Below, one piece after another: positions 41,339 to 50,165 of a stretch of DNA of 64,000 bases. Under the pieces are notes generated by a model. It was not told the DNA's origin and ran no database searches. It saw nothing but the letters and a program-made list of their open reading frames with translations. Each line of letters opens with the position of its first letter. Position 1 is the first letter of the stretch. A program made the position numbers and the translations under genes. This DNA comes from CAKSQF01 sp964582375 (GTDB lineage Bacteria; Bacillota; Clostridia; Oscillospirales; CAG-272), in the NCBI GenBank assembly GCA_964582375.1, contig CAZORL010000001.1, positions 1 through 64,000 on the forward strand. The letters run 5' to 3'.

Positions 41339-42148
41339 ATGAAGGTCAGTTATTTCCCCGGTTGTACGCTGAGAACTAAAGCTCTCGAGCTTGACCGATA
41401 CGCAAGAGCCTCGGCAGAGGCACTCGGGGTCGAATTTTGCGAGGTCGATGATTGGCAGTGTTGCGGCGGAGTGTTCATCTCCGCAAAAGACGAGATCGCA
41501 TCTAAATTGTCAAGCGTTCGCGCACTTGTCTGTGCCAGAGATCGCGGTCAGATGCTCGTTTCGGTATGTTCCGCATGTCATAATGTTCTAAAACAGACCG
41601 AACACGCATGTCTTACCGATCCCGATTTCACTTTGAGAGTGAATAATTATATGGCTCAGGATAAAGACCCGAGCACACCGTATTACGGCGGTGTCAAGGT
41701 CGTACATTATCTCGAGCTTCTTCGTGATGTTGTAGGCTTTGATAAGATCAAGGCAGCGGTGAAAAATCCGCTTGCCGGAAAGAAGATCGCCGCATATTAC
41801 GGCTGTATGCTTCTTCGCCCCGGAAACGTCATGGAATTTGATGATGTTGAAAATCCGAAGATCATGGAGGATCTTATCCGCGCACTCGGCGCAGAGCCGA
41901 TAGTTTATCCGATGCGGAACGAATGCTGCGGAGGATACCTCGTGCTCGAAGATAGGAATGCGGCGATGCGTCGTGCATCCTCGGTCGAGGAGAGCGCGGC
42001 AGGACACGGTGCCGATATGATAGTCACCGCCTGTCCGCTTTGCAAATATAATCTTGAAAAGAGCGGCGGCGACCTGCCGACCGTCTATTTTACCGAGCTT
42101 CTTGCAGAGGCACTCGGAGTAAAGGAGAAATCTGATGCAAACAGCTAA
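41339..42148 (+). CDS. hdrB: Heterodisulfide reductase-like subunit B
   Basis: 269 aa with two CCG domains: YFPGCTL, WQCCGGVF, VCSACHNVL in the first half and YYGCMLL, NECCGGYL, TACPLCKYN in the second. In HdrB these bind two non-cubane [4Fe-4S] clusters that reduce a disulfide. This organism is not a methanogen, so the acceptor is something else; the neighbouring FrdAB suggests electron delivery to fumarate, directly or via a thiol/disulfide. ATG 41339 follows AAAGG. It overlaps hdrC by 14 nt. First gene of the hdrBCA-flxDCBA set. Confidence 0.93.
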   Translation: MKVSYFPGCTLRTKALELDRYARASAEALGVEFCEVDDWQCCGGVFISAKDEIASKLSSVRALVCARDRGQMLVSVCSACHNVLKQTEHACLTDPDFTLRVNNYMAQDKDPSTPYYGGVKVVHYLELLRDVVGFDKIKAAVKNPLAGKKIAAYYGCMLLRPGNVMEFDDVENPKIMEDLIRALGAEPIVYPMRNECCGGYLVLEDRNAAMRRASSVEESAAGHGADMIVTACPLCKYNLEKSGGDLPTVYFTELLAEALGVKEKSDANS

Positions 42149-42530
42149 ATCAGAGCGTGTCAAGGAGCAGATCTCCCGTATGAGCGGAACCGATGTCAAA
42201 AAATGCATGCGGTGCGGCAAATGTTCGGGAACCTGCCCGTCGTACGATGAGATGGAATATCATCCCCATCAGTTCGTATATATGGTTGAAAACGGAGATG
42301 TCGAGGCACTTATGAAATCTCCGTCGGCATATAAATGTCTTTCCTGTTTTGCCTGCGTTGACAGATGCCCGAGAGGTGTCGAGCCGGCAAAGATCATTGA
42401 GGCACTTCGTCTTCTGCTGATCAGAGAAAAGGGGGCAAATCACATGAGTGCGGATGATATTCCGGCACTTGTCGATGATGACCTTCCTCAACAGGCGATA
42501 GTCAGCGCACTTCGCAAGTATTCAAAGTGA
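42135..42530 (+). CDS. hdrC: Heterodisulfide reductase-like subunit C
   Basis: 131 aa. Two [4Fe-4S] cluster motifs, CMRCGKCSGTCP and CLSCFACVDRCPRG, in the spacing typical of HdrC, which conducts electrons from HdrA to HdrB. AAGGAG lies 7 nt before the ATG, within hdrB. The C-terminus is short and acidic. Upstream and downstream partners hdrB and hdrA make assignment firm. Confidence 0.93.
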   Translation: MQTAKSERVKEQISRMSGTDVKKCMRCGKCSGTCPSYDEMEYHPHQFVYMVENGDVEALMKSPSAYKCLSCFACVDRCPRGVEPAKIIEALRLLLIREKGANHMSADDIPALVDDDLPQQAIVSALRKYSK

Positions 42531-42554
42531 TATAAGAGAAAGGACGATATTAAT

Positions 42555-44549
42555 ATGCAAAGAATCGGAGTATTTGTCTGCCATTGCGGAACGAATATCG
42601 CCGGCACGGTCGATGTCGCAAAGGTCGCCGAGATCCTCGGTAAAGAACCCGGCGTCGTCTTCTCTGCCGACTATCAGTATATGTGCTCTCAGGCAGGACA
42701 AAATATGATAATCGACGCCGTGCATGAGCATAAGCTCACGGGTATCGTTGTCTGTTCCTGCTCGCCGCGTATGCATGAGGTGACATTCAGAAAGACAGCG
42801 GCGGCGGCAGGCATCAACCCCTATATGGTTGAGATCGCAAATATCCGCGAGCAGTGTTCGTGGGTTCATAAAGATAAAATGACAGGCACCGAAAAGGCTG
42901 TTATTCTCGGCAGAGCGGCGATCGCAAAGGTCAGCCTCAATGCCCCCCTTACCCCGGGAGAAAGCCCTGTTACAAAGAGAGCACTCGTTATCGGCGGCGG
43001 TATCGCGGGTATTCAGACCGCACTCGACATTGCCGATGCGGGATTTCCGGTTGATATAGTTGAGACTAAGCCGACAATCGGCGGAAAGATGGCTCAGCTT
43101 GATAAGACCTTCCCGACGCTCGACTGTGCGGCATGTATCCTCACGCCTAAAATGGTCGATGCCGCTCAGAATGAAAATATCCGCATACTTGCTTATTCTG
43201 AGGTTACGGCAGTCAAGGGATTTGTCGGTAATTTTGACGTAACGATCAAAAAGAAGGCAAGATATGTCAAAGAGGATGTTTGCACCGGATGCGGACTCTG
43301 CACCGAAAAATGTCCTCAGAAAAATGTCCCAAATGAGTTCAATCTCGGCATGGATAACCGCCGCGCGATATACATTCCGTTTGCGCAGGCTGTTCCGAAG
43401 GTCGCGACAATCGATCCGAACTATTGTACCATGCTCAAAACAGGCAAGTGCGGTGTCTGCTCGAAGGTCTGTACAGCAATGGCTATCGATTATACCGCAA
43501 AAGACGAGTTTATCGAAGAAAAGTACGGCGCGATCGTTGTCGCGACCGGATTTAACCCTATTTCGATGGAGAAATTCGATGAATTTGCTTATTCTCAGTC
43601 AAAGGATGTCATAACCTCGCTCGAACTTGAGAGACTTATGAATGCCGCAGGACCGACGGGCGGAACTTTGCTTCGCCCCTCCGATAATACGCATCCGCAC
43701 ACGATCGTGTTCGTTCAGTGCGTCGGTTCGCGTTGCGCCGCTTGTGCCGATAAGGGTAAGGAATATTGCTCAAAGATCTGCTGTATGTATACCGCAAAGC
43801 ACGCAATGCTCATTCGCGATAAGTATCCCGATACCGATGTTTATGTCTTCTATATCGATGTTCGTACCCCCGGTAAGAACTTTGACGAGTTCTACCGCCG
43901 TGCCGTTGAGGAATACGGCGTGCATTATATCAAGGGTATGGTCGGTAAGGTGTCTCCCGAGGGCGGCAAGCTGAAGGTTCAAGGCTCGGATCTTATATAC
44001 GGAAAACAGCTTCATATCGATGCCGATCTCGTTGTTCTTGCCGCGGCGATCGAGCCGGACAAGTCCGCGCGTCCGCTTGCCACTATGCTTACCGCAAGCA
44101 TGGACACTAATGATTTCTTCACAGAGGCACATCCGAAGCTTCGCCCGGTCGAAAGCCCCACTGCAGGCGTTTTCCTGTCGGGTGCGTGCCAAGGACCTAA
44201 GGACATCCCAGAAACAGTCGCACAGGCGGGAGCTGCCGCATCCAAGGTGATCGGTCTGCTCTGCAAGAACAAGCTCACGGGTAACCCCTGCGTTGCACAT
44301 TCGGACGAGATGATGTGTAACGGATGCTCGACCTGCGAAAAGGTCTGCCCCTATGGTGCGATAACATATGTAAACAAAGAATTCAGAATGCCCGACAGAA
44401 CGACAAGAGTACGCCGCGTTGCAGTTGTAAACGAGGCTGTATGTCAGGGATGCGGCGCATGTACCGTCGCATGTATGTCGGGAGCAATGGATCTTCGCGG
44501 ATTTACCGTAAAACAAATAATGGCGGAGGTTGATGCCGTATGCAAGTAA
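42555..44549 (+). CDS. hdrA: Heterodisulfide reductase-like subunit A (bifurcating flavoprotein)
   Basis: 664 aa. An N-terminal domain with VCHCGTNIAGTVD and VCSCSPRMHE, then a thioredoxin-reductase-like FAD domain (LVIGGGIAGIQTALDIADAG), an inserted ferredoxin pair (CTGCGLCTEKCPQ, CGVCSKVC), and C-terminal ferredoxins (CNGCSTCEKVCP, CQGCGACTVACMSGAM). HdrA carries the FAD thought to bifurcate electrons between ferredoxin and HdrBC. The electron donor here is the Flx module encoded next, not a hydrogenase, and MvhD-like flxD overlaps its end by 10 nt. Length is typical for bacterial HdrA. Confidence 0.95.
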   Translation: MQRIGVFVCHCGTNIAGTVDVAKVAEILGKEPGVVFSADYQYMCSQAGQNMIIDAVHEHKLTGIVVCSCSPRMHEVTFRKTAAAAGINPYMVEIANIREQCSWVHKDKMTGTEKAVILGRAAIAKVSLNAPLTPGESPVTKRALVIGGGIAGIQTALDIADAGFPVDIVETKPTIGGKMAQLDKTFPTLDCAACILTPKMVDAAQNENIRILAYSEVTAVKGFVGNFDVTIKKKARYVKEDVCTGCGLCTEKCPQKNVPNEFNLGMDNRRAIYIPFAQAVPKVATIDPNYCTMLKTGKCGVCSKVCTAMAIDYTAKDEFIEEKYGAIVVATGFNPISMEKFDEFAYSQSKDVITSLELERLMNAAGPTGGTLLRPSDNTHPHTIVFVQCVGSRCAACADKGKEYCSKICCMYTAKHAMLIRDKYPDTDVYVFYIDVRTPGKNFDEFYRRAVEEYGVHYIKGMVGKVSPEGGKLKVQGSDLIYGKQLHIDADLVVLAAAIEPDKSARPLATMLTASMDTNDFFTEAHPKLRPVESPTAGVFLSGACQGPKDIPETVAQAGAAASKVIGLLCKNKLTGNPCVAHSDEMMCNGCSTCEKVCPYGAITYVNKEFRMPDRTTRVRRVAVVNEAVCQGCGACTVACMSGAMDLRGFTVKQIMAEVDAVCK

Positions 44550-44977
44550 ATGAACAATACAGACCGCTTATCGTGGCATTTTGCTGTAACTGGTGCTCGT
44601 ATGCGGGTGCCGACCTTGCGGGCAATAACAGACTCAGTTATCCTGCTGATGTCAAGATCATCCGCGTTCCCTGCTCCTGCAGAGTAAATCCCACCTTTGT
44701 TCTGCGTGCTTTCGCAAGAGGTGCGGACGGAGTCATCATTTGCGGATGTCATCCGGGTGACTGCCATTACACGACCGGCAACTACTATACTCGCCGCCGT
44801 ATGAAGCTTCTTTTCTCTATGCTCGATTATCTCGGCATCGAAAGAGAGCGCACTCGCGTTGAGTGGGTGAGTGCGGCAGAGGGCGCAAAGTTTGCCGCAA
44901 CAATGAACGATTTTGCTGAAAAAGTCGCTGCACTCGGCGAGAATAAGAGATTGGAGGATCTGCGATGCAAGAAATAA
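44540..44977 (+). CDS. flxD: MvhD/FlxD-like [2Fe-2S] electron-transfer subunit
   Basis: 145 aa. Cys motifs CCNWCSYAGAD, PCSCRVN and CGCHPGDCHY define the MvhD family, which binds a [2Fe-2S] cluster and hands electrons to HdrA. In methanogens it links the [NiFe] hydrogenase to Hdr; in bacteria the same subunit, called FlxD, links the NADH-oxidising FlxABC. GGAGG lies 10 nt before the ATG, inside hdrA. It overlaps the next gene by 13 nt. C-terminal ~40 aa are helical and charged. Confidence 0.92.
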   Translation: MQVNEQYRPLIVAFCCNWCSYAGADLAGNNRLSYPADVKIIRVPCSCRVNPTFVLRAFARGADGVIICGCHPGDCHYTTGNYYTRRRMKLLFSMLDYLGIERERTRVEWVSAAEGAKFAATMNDFAEKVAALGENKRLEDLRCKK

Positions 44978-45945
44978 CAAGGGAAAGCCTTGTCGCGGCT
45001 GCGGCAGAGCTTCTTGATAACGGTACTGTCGGACGCGTTCTCGGCTGGAAGGTCGGAGAGTTTGGCTATGATACCACCCCTGCCGTGTTTGAGAGCAGGG
45101 AAGAGTTGGAGCACGATCTCGTTTTTGACTCGTTCTGCGGCGCAAACCTTTCCAAATATCTCGTTTCGCAGATGCATAAGTCTGCCGATAAGATAGCAGT
45201 CTTCTTGAAGCCCTGTGATACATACAGCTTTAATCAGCTCCTCACCGAGCATCGCTTTGACCGCGAGCGTGTTTATGCGATCGCCGTCCCCTGCGACGGT
45301 ATGCTTGATGGCAGTGACCTCAGAGCGGCAGTGTCCGAGATCGGCGGTGTCTCTGTCGATGACGGCAAGGTGACCGTTTCGACTCTCTATGACGGCGATA
45401 AGGTGTTTGATAAGTCCGAGCTTCTGTCCGACAGATGTGGGAACTGTAAATCGAAAAAGCATGTTGCCTATGATCTCCTCCTCGGAGAAGACGGCGATGT
45501 GCTCGACAGCCATCGCTTTGATGAGGTCGCAAAGCTCGAAAAGATGAGTGCCGATGAGCGTTTTGCTTTTTGGCAGAGTGAGCTTTCTAAGTGCATTCGC
45601 TGTAACGCATGCCGCAATGCATGTCCTGCATGTACCTGCGAAAAGTGCGTGTTCGACAATCCGTCATCGGGCGTTGAGAACAAGGCGGCGGCAAACTCGT
45701 TTGAGGAAAAAATGTTCCATATCATCCGCGCGTTCCATGTCGCAGGAAGATGCACCGACTGCGGCGAGTGCTCGAGAGTGTGTCCTCAGCATATTCCGCT
45801 TCACCTGCTCAACCGTAAGTTCATAAAGGATATGAACGAGTTTTACGGCGATTATCAGGCAGGTGCGGAGGTCGGCTCAAGAGCACCGATCGTCGATTTC
45901 TCGGAGGGCGACCCCGAGGCGACCATAACAGACAGCGAAAACTGA
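44965..45945 (+). CDS. flxC: FlxC-like iron-sulfur protein (4Fe-4S dicluster, FrhB-type N-terminus)
   Basis: 326 aa. The N-terminal two-thirds resembles coenzyme-F420 hydrogenase beta-type or related redox proteins without a clear nucleotide motif (RCGNCKSKKH is a possible metal site near residue 150). The C-terminal third has two [4Fe-4S] motifs: CIRCNACRNACPACTCEKC and CTDCGECSRVCPQHIP. It is the expected FlxC of a flxDCBA array. GGAGG lies 7 nt before the ATG, inside flxD. It probably carries electrons between FlxA/FlxB and FlxD. Confidence 0.85.
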   Translation: MQEITRESLVAAAAELLDNGTVGRVLGWKVGEFGYDTTPAVFESREELEHDLVFDSFCGANLSKYLVSQMHKSADKIAVFLKPCDTYSFNQLLTEHRFDRERVYAIAVPCDGMLDGSDLRAAVSEIGGVSVDDGKVTVSTLYDGDKVFDKSELLSDRCGNCKSKKHVAYDLLLGEDGDVLDSHRFDEVAKLEKMSADERFAFWQSELSKCIRCNACRNACPACTCEKCVFDNPSSGVENKAAANSFEEKMFHIIRAFHVAGRCTDCGECSRVCPQHIPLHLLNRKFIKDMNEFYGDYQAGAEVGSRAPIVDFSEGDPEATITDSEN

Positions 45946-45961
45946 ATGGAGGAATATCAGT

Positions 45962-46993
45962 ATGACAATGCGTAAAATATCCGCCGATAAACTGAATGAC
46001 CTCTTTTCGGCAATAAATGAAAAATATGAGCTTTTTATGCCGATCGATAACGGCAGAGCCTCCTCTTTTGAAAAATGGGAGGAGGGCAAAACGCTCTCGA
46101 CCTCGCTCAATACTTCAAGATCCGCAAAAGATCTCTTTTTCCCACAGTCGGAAGAATTGATGGAGTTTAAGGTTGAGGGCAAGAATATCGAGCTGATCGA
46201 TATCAGAGTTGAGCACACTGATTTTGTTGTTTTCGGCGTCCGTGCGTGCGATGTTCGCAGCTTTGATATCCTCGACAATGTATTTCTTTCAGATCCTATT
46301 GACAGCTATTACCAAAATCGCCGCGAACATGGTGTCATAATGTCGCTTGCTTGCTCGCGTCCGCGCGAGACCTGCTTCTGCGGTGCATTCGGAATCGATG
46401 CATCCGAGCCGTGCGGCGATGTTGCTTGCTGGATGACCGACAGCTCTATTTTTATGAGAGCAAATACCGAAAAGGGCGAGAGACTTCTCTCTGCCATCGG
46501 ATCGATCACCGAGGACGCTCACGAGGAGGAAATTGCCCCCGAAAAGGCACAGATCAAAGAAAGACTTGAAAAGCTTCCGCTTGCCGATCTTTCGACCGAG
46601 GGCTTCGGCGCGGGCAAGACAAAGGAACTTTTCTCCGCACCCGAGTGGGCGGAGCTGTCCGAGAGTTGCCTCGGATGCGGAAGCTGTACATATGTTTGCC
46701 CGACATGCCAGTGCTATGACATAAAGGATTTTAACACCGGTCACGGCGTTAAGAGACTTCGCTGTTGGGATTCCTGCATGTATTCGGAGTTTACCAAGAT
46801 GTCCGCAGGTCAGCCGAGACTCACACAGCTCGAGCGTTTCCGTCAACGCTTTATGCATAAGCTTGTATACTATCCCGAGAATAACGACGGAATGTTCTCG
46901 TGTGTCGGATGCGGCAGATGCCTTGCAAAATGTCCGATAGGAATGAATATAGTAAAGGTAATGAAAAAACTCGGAGGTGACAACAATGTTTGA
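45962..46993 (+). CDS. flxB: FlxB-like iron-sulfur protein (anaerobic sulfite reductase A-like)
   Basis: 343 aa, resembling AsrA, the electron-transfer subunit of anaerobic sulfite reductase. VFGVRACDVRSFDILDN and CFCGAFGID are N-terminal marks; the C-terminus carries two [4Fe-4S] sites, CLGCGSCTYVCPTCQC and CVGCGRCLAKCPIGMN. It would accept electrons from FlxA (AsrB-like). No sulfite-reducing AsrC is encoded nearby, which argues against sulfite reduction and for the Flx role. GGAGG precedes the ATG at 9 nt. It overlaps flxA by 8 nt. Confidence 0.87.
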   Translation: MTMRKISADKLNDLFSAINEKYELFMPIDNGRASSFEKWEEGKTLSTSLNTSRSAKDLFFPQSEELMEFKVEGKNIELIDIRVEHTDFVVFGVRACDVRSFDILDNVFLSDPIDSYYQNRREHGVIMSLACSRPRETCFCGAFGIDASEPCGDVACWMTDSSIFMRANTEKGERLLSAIGSITEDAHEEEIAPEKAQIKERLEKLPLADLSTEGFGAGKTKELFSAPEWAELSESCLGCGSCTYVCPTCQCYDIKDFNTGHGVKRLRCWDSCMYSEFTKMSAGQPRLTQLERFRQRFMHKLVYYPENNDGMFSCVGCGRCLAKCPIGMNIVKVMKKLGGDNNV

Positions 46994-47819
46994 AAAAAAC
47001 GATCCGCTTATGCCACATATCGGCACAGTTACCGATATTCGCATAGACACCCCCGATGTTAAGACCTTCAGAGTCGTAACTCCCGACGGCAAAAAGCCCT
47101 TTGAGCATATGCCCGGTCAGTGCGCAATGCTTTCGATGCCCGGTGTCGGTGAGGCGATGTTCTCCATAACATCATCCCCGACAAATACCGAGTTTATGGA
47201 ATTTTCGATCAAAAAATGCGGATGTGTCACCGATTGGCTTCACGCAATGGAGGTCGGTCAGCAGATCACCATTCGCGGTCCGTACGGCAGACCTTTCCCG
47301 GTAGATACCGAGTTTGCAGGCAAGGATATGCTCTTTATCGCAGGCGGTATCGGACTTGCACCTCTTCGCTCGGTCATTAATTACTGTCGCCACTATCGTG
47401 ACAGATACGGCAAGATCGATATCGTCTACGGCTCACGCTCAATGCAGGATCTTGTTGATTACAAGGAGATCATCGATGAATGGGCAACAGATGCAGGTGT
47501 GAATGTTCATCTGACTATCGACCGCGAACAGCCCGAATGGGACGGACATGTCGGATTTGTTCCGAACTATGTCAAGGAGCTTGCATTCTCAACCGATAAG
47601 GTCGCCATCCTTTGCGGACCTCCGATCATGATCAAGTTTACTCTTGCCGGACTTATCGAGCTTGGTTTCGATAAAACTCAGATCTATACGACGCTCGAAC
47701 TTCGCATGAAGTGCGGTATCGGCAAATGCGGAAGATGCAATGTCGGTTCAAAATACGTCTGCAAAGACGGTCCCGTCTTCCGTTTCGATGAGCTTGATGA
47801 ACTTCCCGACGAATATTGA
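46986..47819 (+). CDS. flxA: FlxA-like NADH-oxidising FAD/[2Fe-2S] subunit (AsrB-like)
   Basis: 277 aa. An FAD beta-barrel (PGQCAMLSMPGVGEAMFSI), an NAD(P) domain (MLFIAGGIGLAPLRSVI, then YGSRSMQDL and VAILCGPPIMIKF), and a C-terminal [2Fe-2S] site LRMKCGIGKCGRCNVGSKYVC. It matches AsrB and FlxA and is the NADH entry point of the complex. I use ATG 46986, with GGAGG 8 nt upstream; a GTG three codons earlier lies on that site. It overlaps flxB and precedes frdB by 17 nt. Confidence 0.92.
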   Translation: MFEKNDPLMPHIGTVTDIRIDTPDVKTFRVVTPDGKKPFEHMPGQCAMLSMPGVGEAMFSITSSPTNTEFMEFSIKKCGCVTDWLHAMEVGQQITIRGPYGRPFPVDTEFAGKDMLFIAGGIGLAPLRSVINYCRHYRDRYGKIDIVYGSRSMQDLVDYKEIIDEWATDAGVNVHLTIDREQPEWDGHVGFVPNYVKELAFSTDKVAILCGPPIMIKFTLAGLIELGFDKTQIYTTLELRMKCGIGKCGRCNVGSKYVCKDGPVFRFDELDELPDEY

Positions 47820-47836
47820 TAGGAGGATTTAGTAAA

Positions 47837-48511
47837 ATGGAAAATATGATTGATGTTTATCTGTTCGGTAAACGCTACAGCGTACCGAGCGATCTTACTA
47901 TCATGCGTGCGATGGAATATGCAGGCTATCAGCTCGTTCGCGGATGCGGATGCCGTAACGGTTTCTGCGGTGCGTGCGCTACGATCTACCGTATAAAGGG
48001 CGACAGAACGCTGCATACCTGCCTCGCATGTCAGACCAAGGTCGAAAATGATATGTATGTCGCAACTCTCCCTTTCTTCCCGCTTGTAAAGCAGATATAC
48101 GATATCGAAAAAATAAAACCCACACAGCAGATCATGATGCAGCTCTATCCCGAGATCTATGCTTGTGTCGGATGCAATGCCTGTACAAAGAGCTGTACTC
48201 AAAAGCTCAATGTAATGCAGTATATCGCATACGCACAGCGCGGTGAGTTCGATAAGTGTGCCGAGGAGTCCTTCGATTGCGTAATGTGCGGAGTTTGCTC
48301 CTCGCGTTGCCCTGCGGGTATCTCCCATCCGCAGGTCGCAATGCTTGCCCGCAGAATTAACGGCAAGTATCTCGCACCCGTGTCCGAGCATCTTGAGGGT
48401 CGCGTAAAAGAGATAAACGACGGCACTTTCACCGAGCTTATCGAAGCTCTTATGGATAAGCCGATCTCCGAGCTTAAAGAGCTTTACAATACCAGGGACA
48501 TAGAGAAATAA
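47837..48511 (+). CDS. frdB: Fumarate-reductase/succinate-dehydrogenase-like iron-sulfur subunit
   Basis: 224 aa. The N-terminal part holds a plant-type [2Fe-2S] motif RGCGCRNGFCGACATIY with the distal Cys in HTCLAC. The C-terminal part has CVGCNACTKSC and CVMCGVCSSRCPAGI, two [4Fe-4S] motifs where SdhB has [4Fe-4S] and [3Fe-4S]. It resembles TfrB of methanogen thiol:fumarate reductase without its CCG-domain tail; the separate HdrB encoded upstream could supply that function. AGGAGG precedes ATG 47837. It transfers electrons to the flavoprotein encoded next. Confidence 0.87.
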   Translation: MENMIDVYLFGKRYSVPSDLTIMRAMEYAGYQLVRGCGCRNGFCGACATIYRIKGDRTLHTCLACQTKVENDMYVATLPFFPLVKQIYDIEKIKPTQQIMMQLYPEIYACVGCNACTKSCTQKLNVMQYIAYAQRGEFDKCAEESFDCVMCGVCSSRCPAGISHPQVAMLARRINGKYLAPVSEHLEGRVKEINDGTFTELIEALMDKPISELKELYNTRDIEK

Positions 48512-48524
48512 GGAGGATATGACC

Positions 48525-50132
48525 GTGTATTCAAAAGAATTTGAAAAGTCACTTGAGGCTGTTGCGGCGGCAAGAGAGGCAAATGTTGCTTACGAGCCCA
48601 CCAGGATGACTGCCGACGAAAAGGATGCACTGCTTGCGGCGTATCATCCCGATTACAGAAAAAGTCAGTTTACCGAGCTGAAATTCGGTCCCAATAAAGG
48701 TGAGAGCGTTCCTCATGAGCTTTGCGATATGCTGTCCGCGCACAGCAGGATCAAGGCATCCGATGTCGATCTCGAAAATATCGATTACGATGTCGATGTC
48801 CTGATCATCGGCGGCGGCGGCGCGGGTGCGTCAGCTGCCATCGAGGCAGACAGAGCAGGCGCAAAGGTAATGATCGTTACCAAGCTCCGTATCGGCGACG
48901 CAAATACGATGATGGCAGAGGGCGGCATTCAGGCTGCCGATAAGCCGAACGATTCGCCTGCCATCCACTTTGTTGACGCATTCGGCGGCGGACACTTTGC
49001 CGCAAAGCGCGATCTTTTGGCAAAGCTTGTCTGCGATGCTCCCGAGGCAATTAAATGGCTCGGAGATCTCGGCGTTGAGTTTGATAAAGCTCCCGACGGG
49101 ACAATGGTCACAACTCACGGCGGCGGAACATCCCGTAAGCGTATGCACGCCGCAAAGGATTACTCGGGCGCAGAGATCATGCGTACACTGCGCGATGAGG
49201 TGCTGAACCGCGGTATCCCGGTCGTTGATTTTACATCGGCAGTCGAGCTTATCCTTGACGAAAACGGCAGAGCGGCAGGTGCGGTCCTCATGAACATGGA
49301 GACTCACGATCTGCTCGTCGCGAGAGCAAAAACGGTCATAATCGCAACAGGCGGTGCGGGAAGAATGCACTATCAGGGCTTCCCGACCTCCAACCACTAC
49401 GGCGCGACCGCAGACGGACTCGTACTCGCTTACAGAGTCGGTGCAAAGCTTCTTTATGCCGACACGCTTCAATACCATCCGACGGGTGCGGCATATCCTC
49501 AGCAGATCTTCGGTGCACTTGTTACCGAGAAGGTCAGATCGCTTGGCGCAAAGCTCGTCAACAGAGACGGCAAGGTCTTCATGCATCCGCTTGAGACGCG
49601 TGACGTCGCGGCGGCGGGTATCATAAGAGAGTGTTCCGACCACGGCGAGGGCGTCGAAACGGGAAGTGGTAAGGCTGTTTGGCTTGATACGCCTATGATC
49701 GAGATGATCGGCGGCGAGGGAACCATCGAAAAGCGTATTCCTGCAATGATGCGTATGTTCGCAAACTACGGCATCGATATCAGAAAAGAGCCGATCCTTG
49801 TTTATCCGACACTTCACTATCAGAACGGCGGCATAGACATAAACGTTGACGGAATGACCCCGAATGTTGAAAATCTTTATGTCGCGGGTGAGGCTGTCGG
49901 CGGCATTCACGGCAGAAATCGTCTGATGGGTAACTCTCTGCTCGATATCATCGTATTCGGCAGAAGTGCAGGCAAGAATGCAGGCACACATTCAAAGGAT
50001 GTCACCGTTGGCAAGCTTACCCTCGATCATATCGCAAGATTTGACTCGGAGCGTGAGTCTGCAGGCGTCGTCACCGATCTTGTATCCCCGATGCTTCTCC
50101 CCGATTATACACGCAAAACGTCGGAAAATTAA
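48525..50132 (+). CDS. frdA: Soluble fumarate-reductase-like flavoprotein
   Basis: About 535 aa. FAD site VLIIGGGGAGASAAIEADRAG; TLQYHPTGAAYPQ and ETRDVAAAGI (catalytic Arg) are fumarate-reductase active-site blocks; C-terminal GEAVGGIHGRNRLMGNSLLD is the family signature. The usual SHTxAAxGG motif reads ANTMMAEGG (about residue 128), so the His for covalent FAD is replaced and FAD is probably non-covalent, as in TfrA and aspartate oxidase. An extra N-terminal ~90 aa precedes the Rossmann fold. I prefer GTG 48525 (8 nt from AGGAGG); ATG 48519 is only 2 nt from it. No SdhC/D anchor is encoded, so the enzyme is likely cytoplasmic. Reduces fumarate to succinate. Confidence 0.9.
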   Translation: MYSKEFEKSLEAVAAAREANVAYEPTRMTADEKDALLAAYHPDYRKSQFTELKFGPNKGESVPHELCDMLSAHSRIKASDVDLENIDYDVDVLIIGGGGAGASAAIEADRAGAKVMIVTKLRIGDANTMMAEGGIQAADKPNDSPAIHFVDAFGGGHFAAKRDLLAKLVCDAPEAIKWLGDLGVEFDKAPDGTMVTTHGGGTSRKRMHAAKDYSGAEIMRTLRDEVLNRGIPVVDFTSAVELILDENGRAAGAVLMNMETHDLLVARAKTVIIATGGAGRMHYQGFPTSNHYGATADGLVLAYRVGAKLLYADTLQYHPTGAAYPQQIFGALVTEKVRSLGAKLVNRDGKVFMHPLETRDVAAAGIIRECSDHGEGVETGSGKAVWLDTPMIEMIGGEGTIEKRIPAMMRMFANYGIDIRKEPILVYPTLHYQNGGIDINVDGMTPNVENLYVAGEAVGGIHGRNRLMGNSLLDIIVFGRSAGKNAGTHSKDVTVGKLTLDHIARFDSERESAGVVTDLVSPMLLPDYTRKTSEN

Positions 50133-50165
50133 CTTTTTCCGCTGAAAAGTGAAAGGAATATTATC

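Noticed and set aside
45962..47819. Anaerobic sulfite reductase (asrAB)
   Set aside because: The two genes resemble AsrA/AsrB, but no asrC catalytic subunit follows and the hdr/flxD/flxC context fits Flx better.
48831..49991. 386-aa minus-strand open frame
   Set aside because: Antisense to frdA, whose motifs are unmistakable; Cys/His/Arg-rich shadow composition.
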